Source: Tessaracoccus flavus
Lineage (GTDB): Bacteria > Actinomycetota > Actinomycetes > Propionibacteriales > Propionibacteriaceae
Assembly (NCBI RefSeq): GCF_001997295.1
Contig: NZ_CP019605.1
Coordinates: 248,001-312,000, forward strand
Length of the DNA: 64,000 nucleotides
Reading direction: 5' to 3'
The position numbers and the translations under genes are program-made. This document shows positions 26,299-34,731 of this stretch, in pieces. A model generated the notes under the pieces. That model was given only the letters and a program-made list of their open reading frames with translations, was not told the origin of the DNA and did not search any database. Numbering within the stretch: position 1 is the first letter of the stretch; the number at the start of each line of letters is the position of its first letter.

Positions 26299-27709
26299 TT
26301 GTTACACCTCTCGGGCTAGGAGCAAGATTGCACCTGTCTAACAAGATTGGGTGAAGCATCAAATCCTTAACGTGCGTGCCTAGACGACTGTCGACTCTCC
26401 TGGAGACGGAGAAACGCGAATTGTGATCGTCAAACTGTGCCAATATTCGGTGCAGCCATAGGCAATCGGTTAAGTGTGGTGCCGTTGCTTCTTCCCAGTT
26501 CGTGACAAGAGCTTGCAGTTGAGTCCAATCGAACCGCTCGTTGCTAATCCGTTCAAACTCAATGATCAAACGCTCCTTCAGGGAGATACCGGAGGGCTCA
26601 CCGCCCGCTGACAGTCGGCTGCCCGTCAAGCTTCTAGCGCCTAGTGCGCGCATGTCGCTCACTAGCTGTTGCAAAGTGAGGTCGGCAAGCCTCTCTGCGT
26701 AATCGGCCACCGCAGCCTTGAGTTGATCCTCGGGTACGCGGTGAGCAGCAGTTAGGCGCGCGATGACGACACGGACAATGGACTCAATCGCTCGCGGCGT
26801 CAGTGTGGTATGTCGTAGGAGATATTCGGCAACGTCCTCGTCCACCCCTCTCTCTGCGACGTGTACTGTGGGATTGTCTGCTAATTCGGGGAGCGAGCAA
26901 CCACCATGTCTCGTGATTTCCTTCTCCAGGAGCTGACGAATGGCGGATTTGGTCCATTTGAGATCAATGAAACAGCGATCATTCGTGAGGTTATGACCGG
27001 TCATACGCCATAGATAGTGATTCGTGGACGGACGCACTGCTGCATGGATACGCAAACGGTCGGGCTGGGCGATTGGCGCCCGTGCCAGTTGTGACAAATG
27101 TAGAGCAAGGCCAGCTTGCGTTTCCGCCATTATTGACGGATCGTTGTCGAAGTATTCATCCAGATGGTCTATCTCCAGCAGAAGAGGCGGAAACCGTGCG
27201 GCGGGACAGGCTCGGACTATCTCTTCGATCTCAGTCCAACGCGCCTCATTAAACCGTGCGGCCGGCTTCTGTGTTGCCGGGGAGTCGGCAAGGATCGTCA
27301 CGACGGTGTTTGGATGCTTCGTCGTCGCGAGTCCGAAGAGTGCTTTGGGGAGATGCCGCGCTGCGCCCCATTCGATCCGTGCCGCGTAGTCAGGTGGCAG
27401 TTCGGTCCGGTGTTCGTAGAGGTGCGTGAAGATCGATGTGACCAAGACAACGCGCCACACGCTGGCCCAATGCGTGATGTCTACGAGTGGCGTACTCAGC
27501 CGGCGCCACACGGGGGTCGTGGGCGGCATCGGAGCCGGCGGGACTGAGAAGGGAGTCTCTTCCAAGAGGCGATCTAGCACCTCTTGGAGGAGCCGGGTCT
27601 TGCCGGACCCGATTGCGCCAGAGATGACCAGGACGGGTTGCTCGAGGGCTTGTTCGACGACACCTTCGGCAGCGGCGTTTGGCTCAACCCATTGTTGTCG
27701 CACGTGCAT
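26282..27709 (-). CDS. P-loop NTPase of NTPase-FRG-NTPase operon (proximal)
   Basis: The 475-residue protein has Walker A GAIGSGKT (31-38) close to its N-terminus, and Walker B LLLEIDHLDEYF (about 177-188). That DxxDExx pattern also occurs in the third gene of the operon. The part after residue 240 is helical with no assigned family, so it resembles STAND-like or AAA+-like signalling NTPases. The ATG at 27709 is preferred because GGGGGAG lies 8 bp before it; an in-frame ATG at 27739 has no ribosome site. It is the first gene of the operon and has lower GC than host genes. Function is unknown. Confidence 0.7.
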   Translation of the reverse strand: MHVRQQWVEPNAAAEGVVEQALEQPVLVISGAIGSGKTRLLQEVLDRLLEETPFSVPPAPMPPTTPVWRRLSTPLVDITHWASVWRVVLVTSIFTHLYEHRTELPPDYAARIEWGAARHLPKALFGLATTKHPNTVVTILADSPATQKPAARFNEARWTEIEEIVRACPAARFPPLLLEIDHLDEYFDNDPSIMAETQAGLALHLSQLARAPIAQPDRLRIHAAVRPSTNHYLWRMTGHNLTNDRCFIDLKWTKSAIRQLLEKEITRHGGCSLPELADNPTVHVAERGVDEDVAEYLLRHTTLTPRAIESIVRVVIARLTAAHRVPEDQLKAAVADYAERLADLTLQQLVSDMRALGARSLTGSRLSAGGEPSGISLKERLIIEFERISNERFDWTQLQALVTNWEEATAPHLTDCLWLHRILAQFDDHNSRFSVSRRVDSRLGTHVKDLMLHPILLDRCNLAPSPRGVTIEFSS

Positions 27710-27744
27710 GCAGTTGTCTCCCCCGTCAGTACTTCCCATGATAG

Positions 27745-27762
27745 CTGCTTCGCGGGAAGCAG
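27745..27762. promoter_or_regulatory. Palindrome before the NTPase-FRG operon
   Basis: CTGCTTCGCGGGAAGCAG has perfect 7-bp arms around GCGG, 36 bp upstream of the preferred start. It may be an operator or an RNA hairpin in the leader. Confidence 0.4.
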
Positions 27763-27989
27763 GTGGATTGGTTCGCGATTGACGCCAGGCGGTTGGCCCT
27801 GGCTTCCTGCCGACGGACCGGTGCCTGCTTCACAGGGGTAAGTTCGGATGCTGGCGCTGGTGCGGAGGAAGCGTTCTGGTCTGAAGTGGTTACCTGCCGA
27901 CTGGCAGTCACCAGGGTGCAGGGTGCCTTGGGCCTATCCCGGGTTCGCCCCGCTCCCTACAGCGGATTTTGGTGGGCCTGGGGAGGGCC

Positions 27990-28460
27990 ATTCGTTCGCC
28001 GATTCAGCTGCAGATGGTGTCGCCCTTGCAGGTGAAGGCACTGCTGGACGGGTGTTCCAGGGCTTGTCTGCGGCTCTTCTGGGCTTGTTGTAGCGCACGT
28101 TGGGCTTTGCGGAGGAGGTGATCGGCTTCGTTCGCGGCGGTGAAGGCCAGGTCTGCCAGCTCGAGGTTCTTGCGATGACCACGGCCAGTGCTACGTCTTG
28201 GCCGGCGGCGTTGCGGGTCCCGGTGTTGGGCGTTCAGGTCGCCTGCCCGTTTGCCGGCAGCCGGCGATCGGTCCCGGAGCTTGGTGCGGACCGCGCCACT
28301 GGCGTCCTGAATCCGTCGTTTTGGTCGCAAACGCCGGATCCGTTTCGCCAACAGCCCGGAATCGGTGGGATGAGGCCACGTTCGCACCGACAACGGTGGT
28401 GTCGACCCGGATCCGGCTGCAGCGCAGCACCTCGTAGGTTGCCGCGAGCAGCGCCTGGTT
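27990..28460 (-). pseudogene. Degenerate DDE transposase remnant
   Basis: On the minus strand EVLRCSRIRVDTTVVGANVA and, in a shifted frame, HPTDSGLLAKRIRRL followed by GAVRTKLRDRS form the recognisable middle of an IS transposase in which RxDTTVV carries the first catalytic Asp. The frames are separated by a +1 shift near 28380 and both ends are missing. The exact IS family is uncertain. The remainder of 27763-28674 contains nothing else that I can support. Confidence 0.65.
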
Positions 28461-28674
28461 TACCCGTTGACAGCGCCGATCCGCACCGGGTGGTCGGCTT
28501 CATCAATGTGGTCGGGTGGGGCACCGGCTGGTCCAGTGCGATGCGGCAGACACCTCCGCTGCCGGACTGGCCAGCTACCGCGCAGCGCTCGAAGACCGCT
28601 TCCTGATGAATGACCTCAAGACCCTGCGCCGGTTCCCACGCCTCATGGAAGTACCCCCCCCGGGTGTTCGGGAC

Positions 28675-28952
28675 CTACCGAGGGCGGCCCGCGACTTCAT
28701 GCGCGGACTGTTCCTGTTGGAGGGGAGAGGACGCGCGTCGGGCCGGACGAAGTGCCACTGAGCTGAACTCGGACGGCGTGCGCTGCGGGTAGCGACGGAG
28801 CAGGGCGTCGACGTCCTTCGGATCCAGGTGGAGGCTGCGGCCGGACCGGACGACCGGAAGAGCGCCCTCGGCGATCCGGCGGCGGATGGTCTTCACGCTG
28901 ACCCGATCCGGGCGGCGGCCGTGGGCAACGACTCGTAGGTCCGAATGGTCAT
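28675..28952 (-). pseudogene. Excisionase-like helix-turn-helix gene, frameshifted
   Basis: The ATG at 28952 opens MTIRTYESLPTAAARIG and then hits a stop. In the next frame the rest of a MerR/excisionase-type (HTH_17) domain continues: VSVKTIRRRIAEGALPVVRS and GRSLHLDPKDVDALL. Restoring one G in the run at 28902-28904 (plus strand C-run) joins the halves into a normal excisionase of 60-90 residues. It would partner the island integrase. Because this window shows the same type of shift elsewhere, a sequencing error is as likely as mutation. From 28953 to 29301 I see no gene. Confidence 0.65.
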
Positions 28953-29301
28953 GGCGCTGTCCCTTTCCCGGGCCCTGGCGAGCCCTCAAGAACACAGGAC
29001 CAGTTCGACGTAGTCCACGCCGCAGCCCCCGGACCGGTCGCCCTGTGACTCCCAAGTTGCTCCTGGGCGATCGGCGAACAGTTATCACTTGTGGGAGCGG
29101 GGTTGCGCGGTCTACGAGGCCGCCACGAGATCAAGGCAAAGATGGGGTCGGTCTCGTTCCGAACGGACGGCCCGGTGACCATGCTCCAAACATTCGCAGC
29201 GTCGCCAAGTAGGCCCTCACGTGCACGTCACTGCTTGTGGGCTGGGAGTTAGGCGGTTGCGCCAAAGGAGGTCGCGTCCTCCGTAGCCCAAGTCGTGCAC
29301 G

Positions 29302-29691
29302 TCACATGGGTTCGCGTTCAGGACCCGAGTGCACGCCGCCGGCTCGGTCCGACGTGGTCGGGGTCTCGACGGATGGTGTGGTGGCCTGGATCAGCGCCTG
29401 TAGGTCAGCGTGTAGCTTCGCATGGTTGAGCGTCCAGTGCGTGCGCCGGCGGCGGCGGTCGTCGCGGGGAACGTCGCCGGTGACGTAGCCGTGGTCTTCG
29501 AGCTCGTTGAGGTTGCGCGCGATCGTGGTACCCGCCACGCGCTCACCGAGTGCGGCGACGAGCTCTGGAGTGCTGAGACGGCACCCATGCTCGGCCAACG
29601 CGACGGCGATCGCGAGCTTGACGCGGTTCATGCCCATGCCGACCAACGCGTCCAACCCGACGGGGAGCGGGGCGTCGGAGTAGGCGGGCAC
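29302..29691 (-). CDS. Winged-helix transcriptional regulator
   Basis: The 129-residue protein has an ArsR/MarR-like winged helix: MNRVKLAIAVALAEHGCRLS, then TPELVAALGERVAGTTIARNL as recognition region and DHGYVTGD before a basic wing (DDRRRRRTHW). The GTG start at 29691 has AACAAT exactly 6 nt upstream, matching the leaderless promoters of this genome. The tail is Ser/Thr-rich and may be disordered. Its island position suggests control of element genes. Confidence 0.75.
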   Translation of the reverse strand: MPAYSDAPLPVGLDALVGMGMNRVKLAIAVALAEHGCRLSTPELVAALGERVAGTTIARNLNELEDHGYVTGDVPRDDRRRRRTHWTLNHAKLHADLQALIQATTPSVETPTTSDRAGGVHSGPEREPM

Positions 29692-29877
29692 GCGCCCATT
29701 GTTTCAGTGGTCCGCGGCAAGGGGAGACGAGACACGATGAGCAATCTATGCCGCTAAACGGTGTAGATGTGCTAGCGTGACACGCGAAGGGACCAAGCTC
29801 GATATCCCCAAGATCACGGAGAACCGTGTTTACCCTTCCCGAACAAGGTCCACCCCCTGGAGAGCTTGGAGCCAGAG

Positions 29878-30033
29878 ATGGCCGCTTCTGACAATGGCCG
29901 CACCCGCGACTACGCGGAACCGGCGCCACGAGCGCCAGACGCACCCGGGAGCTTCGGTGCTGCCGCAGTCTGGGAGACAACAACAGATAGCGCATGTCCA
30001 CGAGGCGCCTCTTTGCCCCGTTATGGCCCTTAG
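29878..30033 (+). CDS. Possible small protein upstream of metallopeptidase gene
   Basis: A 51-codon frame starts at an ATG with GGAGCCAGAG upstream and ends 15 bp before the metallopeptidase start. The product is Ala/Pro-rich with no recognisable domain. Spacing suggests a leader cistron, but codon bias is only moderate and it may be chance. The rest of 29692-30048 shows nothing else. Confidence 0.3.
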   Translation: MAASDNGRTRDYAEPAPRAPDAPGSFGAAAVWETTTDSACPRGASLPRYGP

Positions 30034-30048
30034 GCGAAGGAGGATGGG

Positions 30049-30927
30049 ATGACCCACCAAGGACTGGCCACCAAAGCAGTGGGAGCCATCATGGCCGCTG
30101 CACTGATCGGTGGCTGCACTGCCGCGCCCACCAACAGCCCGACCCCGGTCCTCGCGCCCATCACGCGCCGCGACCCCGGCCTTGACGACGCCGGCCAACC
30201 GTTGCGCGACGACCAGGGCCGCCTCCTGCACCGGACCCACGTGGTTACGACCAAACCCGTCACGGTGTTCGACATCCGGCAAACCGACGGACCCACGTTG
30301 CCCGACCCCAAGATCGGCGACGGCGCCCTCCTCACCGGAGAAGCACCTGCAGGACTGTGGGACCGACTCCAAGGTCTCCTTGAGGAGAGAGGCTTCGACG
30401 TCCGTCGCGGAGCGGACCTCGGTGGCGCGAACGGCGTCACCGACTTTACCCAGCGGCTGGTGACGATCCGCGACGACGTCGACGACGCCCAGGCCGTCAA
30501 GACCCCCGCCCACGAAGCCGGGCACGTGCTCCTTCACCAGGACCAGGGCAGCCGCGACTGCCGCGGGATAGTCGAAGTCGAAGCCGAGTCCGTCGCGTAC
30601 ATGGTCACGAGCGCACACGGCCTCGACTCCAGCCAGTACACCTTCAACTACGTCGCCGGCTGGGCCCTCAACGCGGTGACCGAGCAGCGCGACCTCGCCG
30701 AGATCCTCCGCAGCACAGGCCAGCGAGTCATTGGCGCGGCCGCCCTCATCCTCCAAGCCACGCAGCCGGCGCCTACTATCACCGACGGAGCGCTCGACGC
30801 CCTGGAGTCGGAGGTTCGAACCCAGGTCGATCCGACCAGATGGGAAGTCGCGCCTGCCGTCGCCGAGCCACCCCCGCAGGTGTCACCTCCAAGTCGCGCC
30901 GTCCCAGCGCCCGCCTTGTCTCTCTGA
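30049..30927 (+). CDS. ArdC-type zincin metallopeptidase with lipoprotein signal
   Basis: The 292-residue protein contains the C-terminal zincin domain found in actinobacterial ArdC-like element proteins: VFDIRQTDGP, ANGVTDFTQRLVTIRDDVDD, the zinc motif HEAGH (155-159) and a downstream VEVEAES (glutamates near 178-180). ArdC proteins normally carry an N-terminal ssDNA-binding domain (DUF1738). Here that domain is absent and the N-terminus instead reads as a lipoprotein signal (KAVGAIMAAALIGGC, Cys23) with a Thr/Pro linker. The ATG follows GAAGGAGG. If the signal works, this peptidase acts outside the membrane, which would be unusual. The C-terminus is Pro-rich. Confidence 0.75.
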   Translation: MTHQGLATKAVGAIMAAALIGGCTAAPTNSPTPVLAPITRRDPGLDDAGQPLRDDQGRLLHRTHVVTTKPVTVFDIRQTDGPTLPDPKIGDGALLTGEAPAGLWDRLQGLLEERGFDVRRGADLGGANGVTDFTQRLVTIRDDVDDAQAVKTPAHEAGHVLLHQDQGSRDCRGIVEVEAESVAYMVTSAHGLDSSQYTFNYVAGWALNAVTEQRDLAEILRSTGQRVIGAAALILQATQPAPTITDGALDALESEVRTQVDPTRWEVAPAVAEPPPQVSPPSRAVPAPALSL

Positions 30928-30994
30928 CGAGTCGCCAATCCGGCGGTCACGCACCAACCCGACCTTCCATCCCGACACCGAGAGGAAACTGGCC

Positions 30995-31252
30995 ATGTCG
31001 CTCCCCATCTCGCACACTTGGGGTCAACCCGTGCCCGAATGGCTGTCATTGCAGCAAGCGGCCGCCGTGTACGGCGTGAGTGTCGACACGCTGCGGCGAC
31101 GCGTCGCCTCAGGGAAGCTTCGGGCGTCAAGGTTCGGCGTGAGGCTCACCCGAGTCCGCGTCGAGGATCTCGACAGGCTGTTCCGGCCCATCCCCACGGG
31201 CGATGACCTCACTCAACGACGGGCACGTGCGCGCAATCAGCGCCCCTGGTAA
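30995..31252 (+). CDS. Excisionase-like helix-turn-helix protein
   Basis: The 85-residue protein carries a MerR-like/HTH_17 DNA-binding domain: WLSLQQAAAVYGVSVDTLRR, RVASGKLRASRFG, then VRVEDLDRLF. Proteins of this size beside tRNA att sites usually act as recombination directionality factors. The ATG at 30995 follows GAGAGGAAAC. It is 67 bp after the metallopeptidase gene and about 230 bp from the right att site, so it is well placed to bind att. Confidence 0.8.
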   Translation: MSLPISHTWGQPVPEWLSLQQAAAVYGVSVDTLRRRVASGKLRASRFGVRLTRVRVEDLDRLFRPIPTGDDLTQRRARARNQRPW

Positions 31253-31450
31253 GAAGCCACCGATCGTCCACACCGGCGCCGCGCACCTCATGTTGCGCGG
31301 CGCTCATGCCTGAGTCTGCGAGCCCGTGCGACCCCATGTCGCCCGGATCCAGGGCGGCCCTGCCAGAGCGCGCTCAAGTGCCCGAGGAAGATGCCGCGAA
31401 AACTCGGGGCACGAATCGGGCTGCAAGGCGCCATCAGTCCCGAAAATGAG

Positions 31451-31478
31451 GATTCCCGCCCTAGTCAGAGCGGGAATC
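31451..31478 (-). terminator. Terminator of tRNA-Ser
   Basis: GATTCCCGC and GCGGGAATC form a 9-bp stem just downstream of the tRNA on the minus strand, followed by TCATTTTC. Confidence 0.7.
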
Positions 31479-31481
31479 GTG

Positions 31482-31509
31482 GTGGCGGAGGATACGAGAT
31501 TCGAACTCG
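31482..31509. repeat. Right attachment site within tRNA-Ser
   Basis: The same 28 bases as 21482-21509, here forming the 3' end of the complete tRNA-Ser. Integration at this site leaves the tRNA intact on the right and a fragment on the left. Confidence 0.9.
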
Positions 31510-31570
31510 TGAGGGCGTGAACCCAACCCGCTTTCCAAGCGAGCGCCATAGGCCTCTAGGCGAATCCTCC
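31483..31570 (-). tRNA. tRNA-Ser(GGA)
   Basis: The 88-nt gene on the minus strand has acceptor GGAGGAT pairing with ATCCTCC, anticodon stem CTCGC/GCGGG with loop TTGGAAA (anticodon GGA), a long class II variable arm, T-loop GTTCGAATC, and an encoded CCA. It is intact and is the integration target of the island. Confidence 0.95.
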
Positions 31571-31657
31571 GGGGGAGACCTTACCGGAGCAGGTGACCCG
31601 CCCCAAAATCAGCGACGGCGCGCCCCCGGGGGAGCGCGCCGTCGGAGATCGATCGGA

Positions 31658-32809
31658 TCAGTTGTAGACGATCACCTTGTCACCGACACGGGCGATGTCG
31701 AAGAGACGGGCGATGGCCGCCTTGTCGCGGACGTTGACGCAGCCGGCCGAGCTGCCGTTGTAGCCGCGGGTCGCGAAGTCTTCGGAGTAGTGGATGGCCT
31801 GGCCGCCGCTGAAGAACATGGCGTAGGGCATCGCGCTGCCGTAGATGCTGGACACGTGGTTGCGGGACTTCCAGCCGATCGACCAGGCGCCGTTACGCGT
31901 GGGCGTCAGTTCGCCGCCGAAGCGGACGTCGAGCACGACGTCGACCTTCCCGTTGACGACCCAGGCCATCTTGCGCTGGCTCTTCGAGACGCAGAAACCG
32001 CGACCGGTGAGGCAGCGCGAGTCGAGCCGGAAGCCCTGCTGCACGAGCGGGTTCGCGATGATCGGCTGGGGGGTCGACGGGGTGGGCACGTTGGCCGGCG
32101 GGTTGGGGTTGGTGGCGGGGATCGACCGCACCCACGGGCGGGTGGGGGTCGAGAAGTTGACGATTGAATTCAGCAGTTCAACGTTGCGCTGGATCACCTT
32201 GCCGTCCTTGAGCGAGGCGACGGTGGCGACGGCGTAGTTGCGGCAGGCGCCGCGACCGGTGGCCGGGGTGTGGCACTCGGTGCGCCACTGGCGGCCGTCC
32301 GCGGCCGTCCACTCGCCGTTGCGGCCCAAATCGTTGTTGGTCCAGTTGGACTCGGGGGAGGGCAGGTACGCGAGGTTGTTGAAGACCCAGTTGTTCTGCT
32401 TGTACCACTGGCCTGACTTCAGCACGATCGTCGACGCGAAGATCTCCGTCTGACACCGCACGACGGTGGAGGAGTATTCGCTGCACTCCGTGAACCAGTA
32501 GCGCCCGTTCACGTAGTGATAGCCCGGCGTCACGTACAGCGCCTGCGCGGGGGTGAGCGGTGCAGGAGTGGGCGTCGGCGTGGGCGTGGGGGTCGGCGTC
32601 GGCGTCGGCGTGGGGGTGGGCGTCGGCGTCGGCGTTTCGGTGGGGTCCGGGGTCGGCGTCGGGGTCGGATCCACCGGCTCAACCTCGGGCGCCGGCGAGG
32701 TGAGCACCGGCTCGGTGGGGGCCGGAGACGCGGTCTCTGCGCCCGCCAACGGCGCTACGAGCACCAGGCTGAGCGCGGCCACCGCAGCCGAGAGCAGAGT
32801 TTTACGCAT
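31658..32809 (-). CDS. Secreted L,D-transpeptidase (YkuD domain)
   Basis: The 383-residue protein has a signal peptide (cleavage after about LAGAE), a long Pro-Thr repeat (about residues 48-80) likely spanning the cell wall, a middle region with paired cysteines, and a C-terminal YkuD domain. The catalytic His340 in AIHYSEDF and Cys357 in SSAGCVNVRD are both present. Such enzymes form 3-3 peptidoglycan cross-links or attach proteins to the wall. The gene follows the tRNA-Ser promoter side and is monocistronic. The region 32810-33055 contains its promoter area and no gene. Confidence 0.88.
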   Translation of the reverse strand: MRKTLLSAAVAALSLVLVAPLAGAETASPAPTEPVLTSPAPEVEPVDPTPTPTPDPTETPTPTPTPTPTPTPTPTPTPTPTPAPLTPAQALYVTPGYHYVNGRYWFTECSEYSSTVVRCQTEIFASTIVLKSGQWYKQNNWVFNNLAYLPSPESNWTNNDLGRNGEWTAADGRQWRTECHTPATGRGACRNYAVATVASLKDGKVIQRNVELLNSIVNFSTPTRPWVRSIPATNPNPPANVPTPSTPQPIIANPLVQQGFRLDSRCLTGRGFCVSKSQRKMAWVVNGKVDVVLDVRFGGELTPTRNGAWSIGWKSRNHVSSIYGSAMPYAMFFSGGQAIHYSEDFATRGYNGSSAGCVNVRDKAAIARLFDIARVGDKVIVYN

Positions 32810-33055
32810 ATAAGGGGTCCCCTTCGTGAGCAGAATCAGAGTTCATCGTAAGCTTCTGCACCCCGTTTCGCGCAATCCGAAGCGCCCTGGTCAGGACCAA
32901 TTGTCAACCCACGCCCGAGGTTCGTCGAGGAATGGCGTTAGTGCTTGTGAAAAGCCGTCGGGCACCAGCGTCCGGGGCCGGCCGTCTTCGCACGGGCGCC
33001 GCGTCACGCATCGGCGAGGCGTAGGCTGGAGGGGCAGCACAACAAAGGAGTTGAC

Positions 33056-34513
33056 ATGGCTGACGTCCTGGTTCTCGGAGCCGGCGTGTCCGGCCACACC
33101 GCCGCCCTGCACCTGTCCCGCCTGTTGCCCGACGGCAACACCGTCACGGTGGTGTCACCGAACTCACAGTGGAACTGGATCCCCAGCAACATCTGGGTCG
33201 GGGTCGGCAAGATGAAGAAGAGGCAGGTGGTGTTCCCGCTTGTGCCCGTCTACCGGAGAAAGGGCATCCGGTTCATCCAGGCCAAGGCCACCGCGATCTG
33301 GCCGCGCGGTGACGAGAGTGCCGAGCAGCCGGCCGTGGACGTCGAGTTCACCGCTCCCGGCAGGACGGGCCAGACCCAGCGTCTCCGCTACGACTATCTG
33401 GTCAACGCGACCGGCCCGCAGCTGAGATTCCACGCCACGCCGGGCTTGGGACCCGACGGCGGCCACACCGTCAGCGTCTGCACGGCGGACCACGCCGTCG
33501 AGGCCGCTCAAGCGCTCCGAGCGACGATCGAGCGGCTGAAGGCGGGGGAGTCGCTGACGTTGGTGGTCGGCATGGGCCACGGCACGTGCACCTGCGAGGG
33601 CGCGGCCTTCGAGTACGTCTTCAACGTCGATCATGAGCTCCGCGAGGCGGGGGTGCGGGACCGGGCACGGCTCGTCTACCTCACCAACGAGGCCGAGCTC
33701 GGCGACTTCGGGGTCGACGGCATGGTGTTCGAAGAGCGCGGATTCCAGACGACGTCGGAGCTCTGGGCCGGATCGCTGTTCCGCGAGCGCGGGGTGGAGG
33801 CGATCCTCGGGGCGCACGTCACGCGGGTCGAGCCCGGCGTCGTCCACTACGAGACGCTCGACGGCGCAACGCACACGCTCGACTTCGATTTCGGCATGCT
33901 GCTGCCGCCGTTCGGTGGAGTGCCGCTCCAGGCGTTCGACCGGGACGGCGGAGACATCACCGCGTCGCTGTTCGCGCCGTCGGGCTTCATGAAGGTCGAC
34001 GCCGACTACACGGCCAAGCCGTACGAGGAGTGGCGGGCGGACGACTGGCCGAAGACCTATCAGGCCGTCGGCTACGACAACATCTGGGCGGTCGGGATCG
34101 CGTTCGCGCCGCCGCACCAGATCTCGCGGCCCCGCAAGAGCGCCAACGGCACCGTGATTGCCCCGTCGCCTCCGCGCACCGGGATGCCGTCGGGGGTGAT
34201 GGGCAAGGTCGCGGCCATGTCGATCGCCGACCGCATCCGCAAGGGCCCGACGGCGCCGAACCACGAGGCGTCGATGGCCGCCATGGGCGCGGCGTGCGTC
34301 GCGTCGGTCGGCGAGGGGCTGAGGACCGGCTCGGCCGCGGCGATGACGATGATGCCTGTGGTGCCCGACTACCAGCGCTACGACACCGGCCGTGACCTGG
34401 CCGACACCCGCGGCGAGGTCGGGCTCGCGGGCCACTGGGTGAAGCTCATGCTCCACCACCTGTTCCTGTACAAGGCCAAGGGGCTGCCCGGCTGGCAGCT
34501 GATTCCGGAGTGA
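33056..34513 (+). CDS. SQR-like FAD-dependent oxidoreductase
   Basis: The 485-residue protein starts with a Rossmann FAD motif (VLVLGAGVSGHTAALHLS) and has the second-site GMGHGTCTCEGAAFEY with two cysteines, WIPSNIWVGVGKM, and LLPPFGG. These place it in the sulfide:quinone reductase / type II NADH dehydrogenase superfamily, nearest to SQR-like proteins. It probably acts at the inner face of the membrane and passes electrons to quinone; the substrate could be sulfide or another thiol. ATG follows AAAGGAGTTG. The stop overlaps the start of a small protein gene (GTGA). Confidence 0.8.
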   Translation: MADVLVLGAGVSGHTAALHLSRLLPDGNTVTVVSPNSQWNWIPSNIWVGVGKMKKRQVVFPLVPVYRRKGIRFIQAKATAIWPRGDESAEQPAVDVEFTAPGRTGQTQRLRYDYLVNATGPQLRFHATPGLGPDGGHTVSVCTADHAVEAAQALRATIERLKAGESLTLVVGMGHGTCTCEGAAFEYVFNVDHELREAGVRDRARLVYLTNEAELGDFGVDGMVFEERGFQTTSELWAGSLFRERGVEAILGAHVTRVEPGVVHYETLDGATHTLDFDFGMLLPPFGGVPLQAFDRDGGDITASLFAPSGFMKVDADYTAKPYEEWRADDWPKTYQAVGYDNIWAVGIAFAPPHQISRPRKSANGTVIAPSPPRTGMPSGVMGKVAAMSIADRIRKGPTAPNHEASMAAMGAACVASVGEGLRTGSAAAMTMMPVVPDYQRYDTGRDLADTRGEVGLAGHWVKLMLHHLFLYKAKGLPGWQLIPE

Positions 34514-34713
34514 GTGCGATGAGTGAGAGAGTCCATGAGCAGCAGTTGACCGCCCCGGCGGGCTCCACGGTTGCCGACCTGTCGAAGGCGCCGCTGCCGA
34601 CGCCTGCCACGTTGCGGAAGAGGATGAGCCTCCCGCTTCAAGTGGTGCGCTTCTTCGTCTTCAACGCGCGCATCATGCGGATGGTGCTGAAGGGTCACAG
34701 CCAGGACCACTGA
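34510..34713 (+). CDS. Small conserved protein coupled to the SQR-like gene
   Basis: The 67-residue product starts at the GTG overlapping the upstream stop (an ATG three codons later is also possible). It has a basic, hydrophobic central part (LQVVRFFVFNARIMRMVLKG) suitable for membrane association. No family is recognised. Its tight overlap suggests an accessory role for the oxidoreductase. Confidence 0.6.
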   Translation: MSAMSERVHEQQLTAPAGSTVADLSKAPLPTPATLRKRMSLPLQVVRFFVFNARIMRMVLKGHSQDH

Positions 34714-34731
34714 CCCGTCACCGACGCCCGG

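Noticed and set aside
28516..28761. 81-codon plus-strand frame after the transposase remnant
   Set aside because: No recognisable domain and weak coding character; it overlaps the excisionase region on the other strand.
32550..32813. Val-Gly repeat protein on the plus strand
   Set aside because: It is the complement of the Pro-Thr linker of the L,D-transpeptidase.
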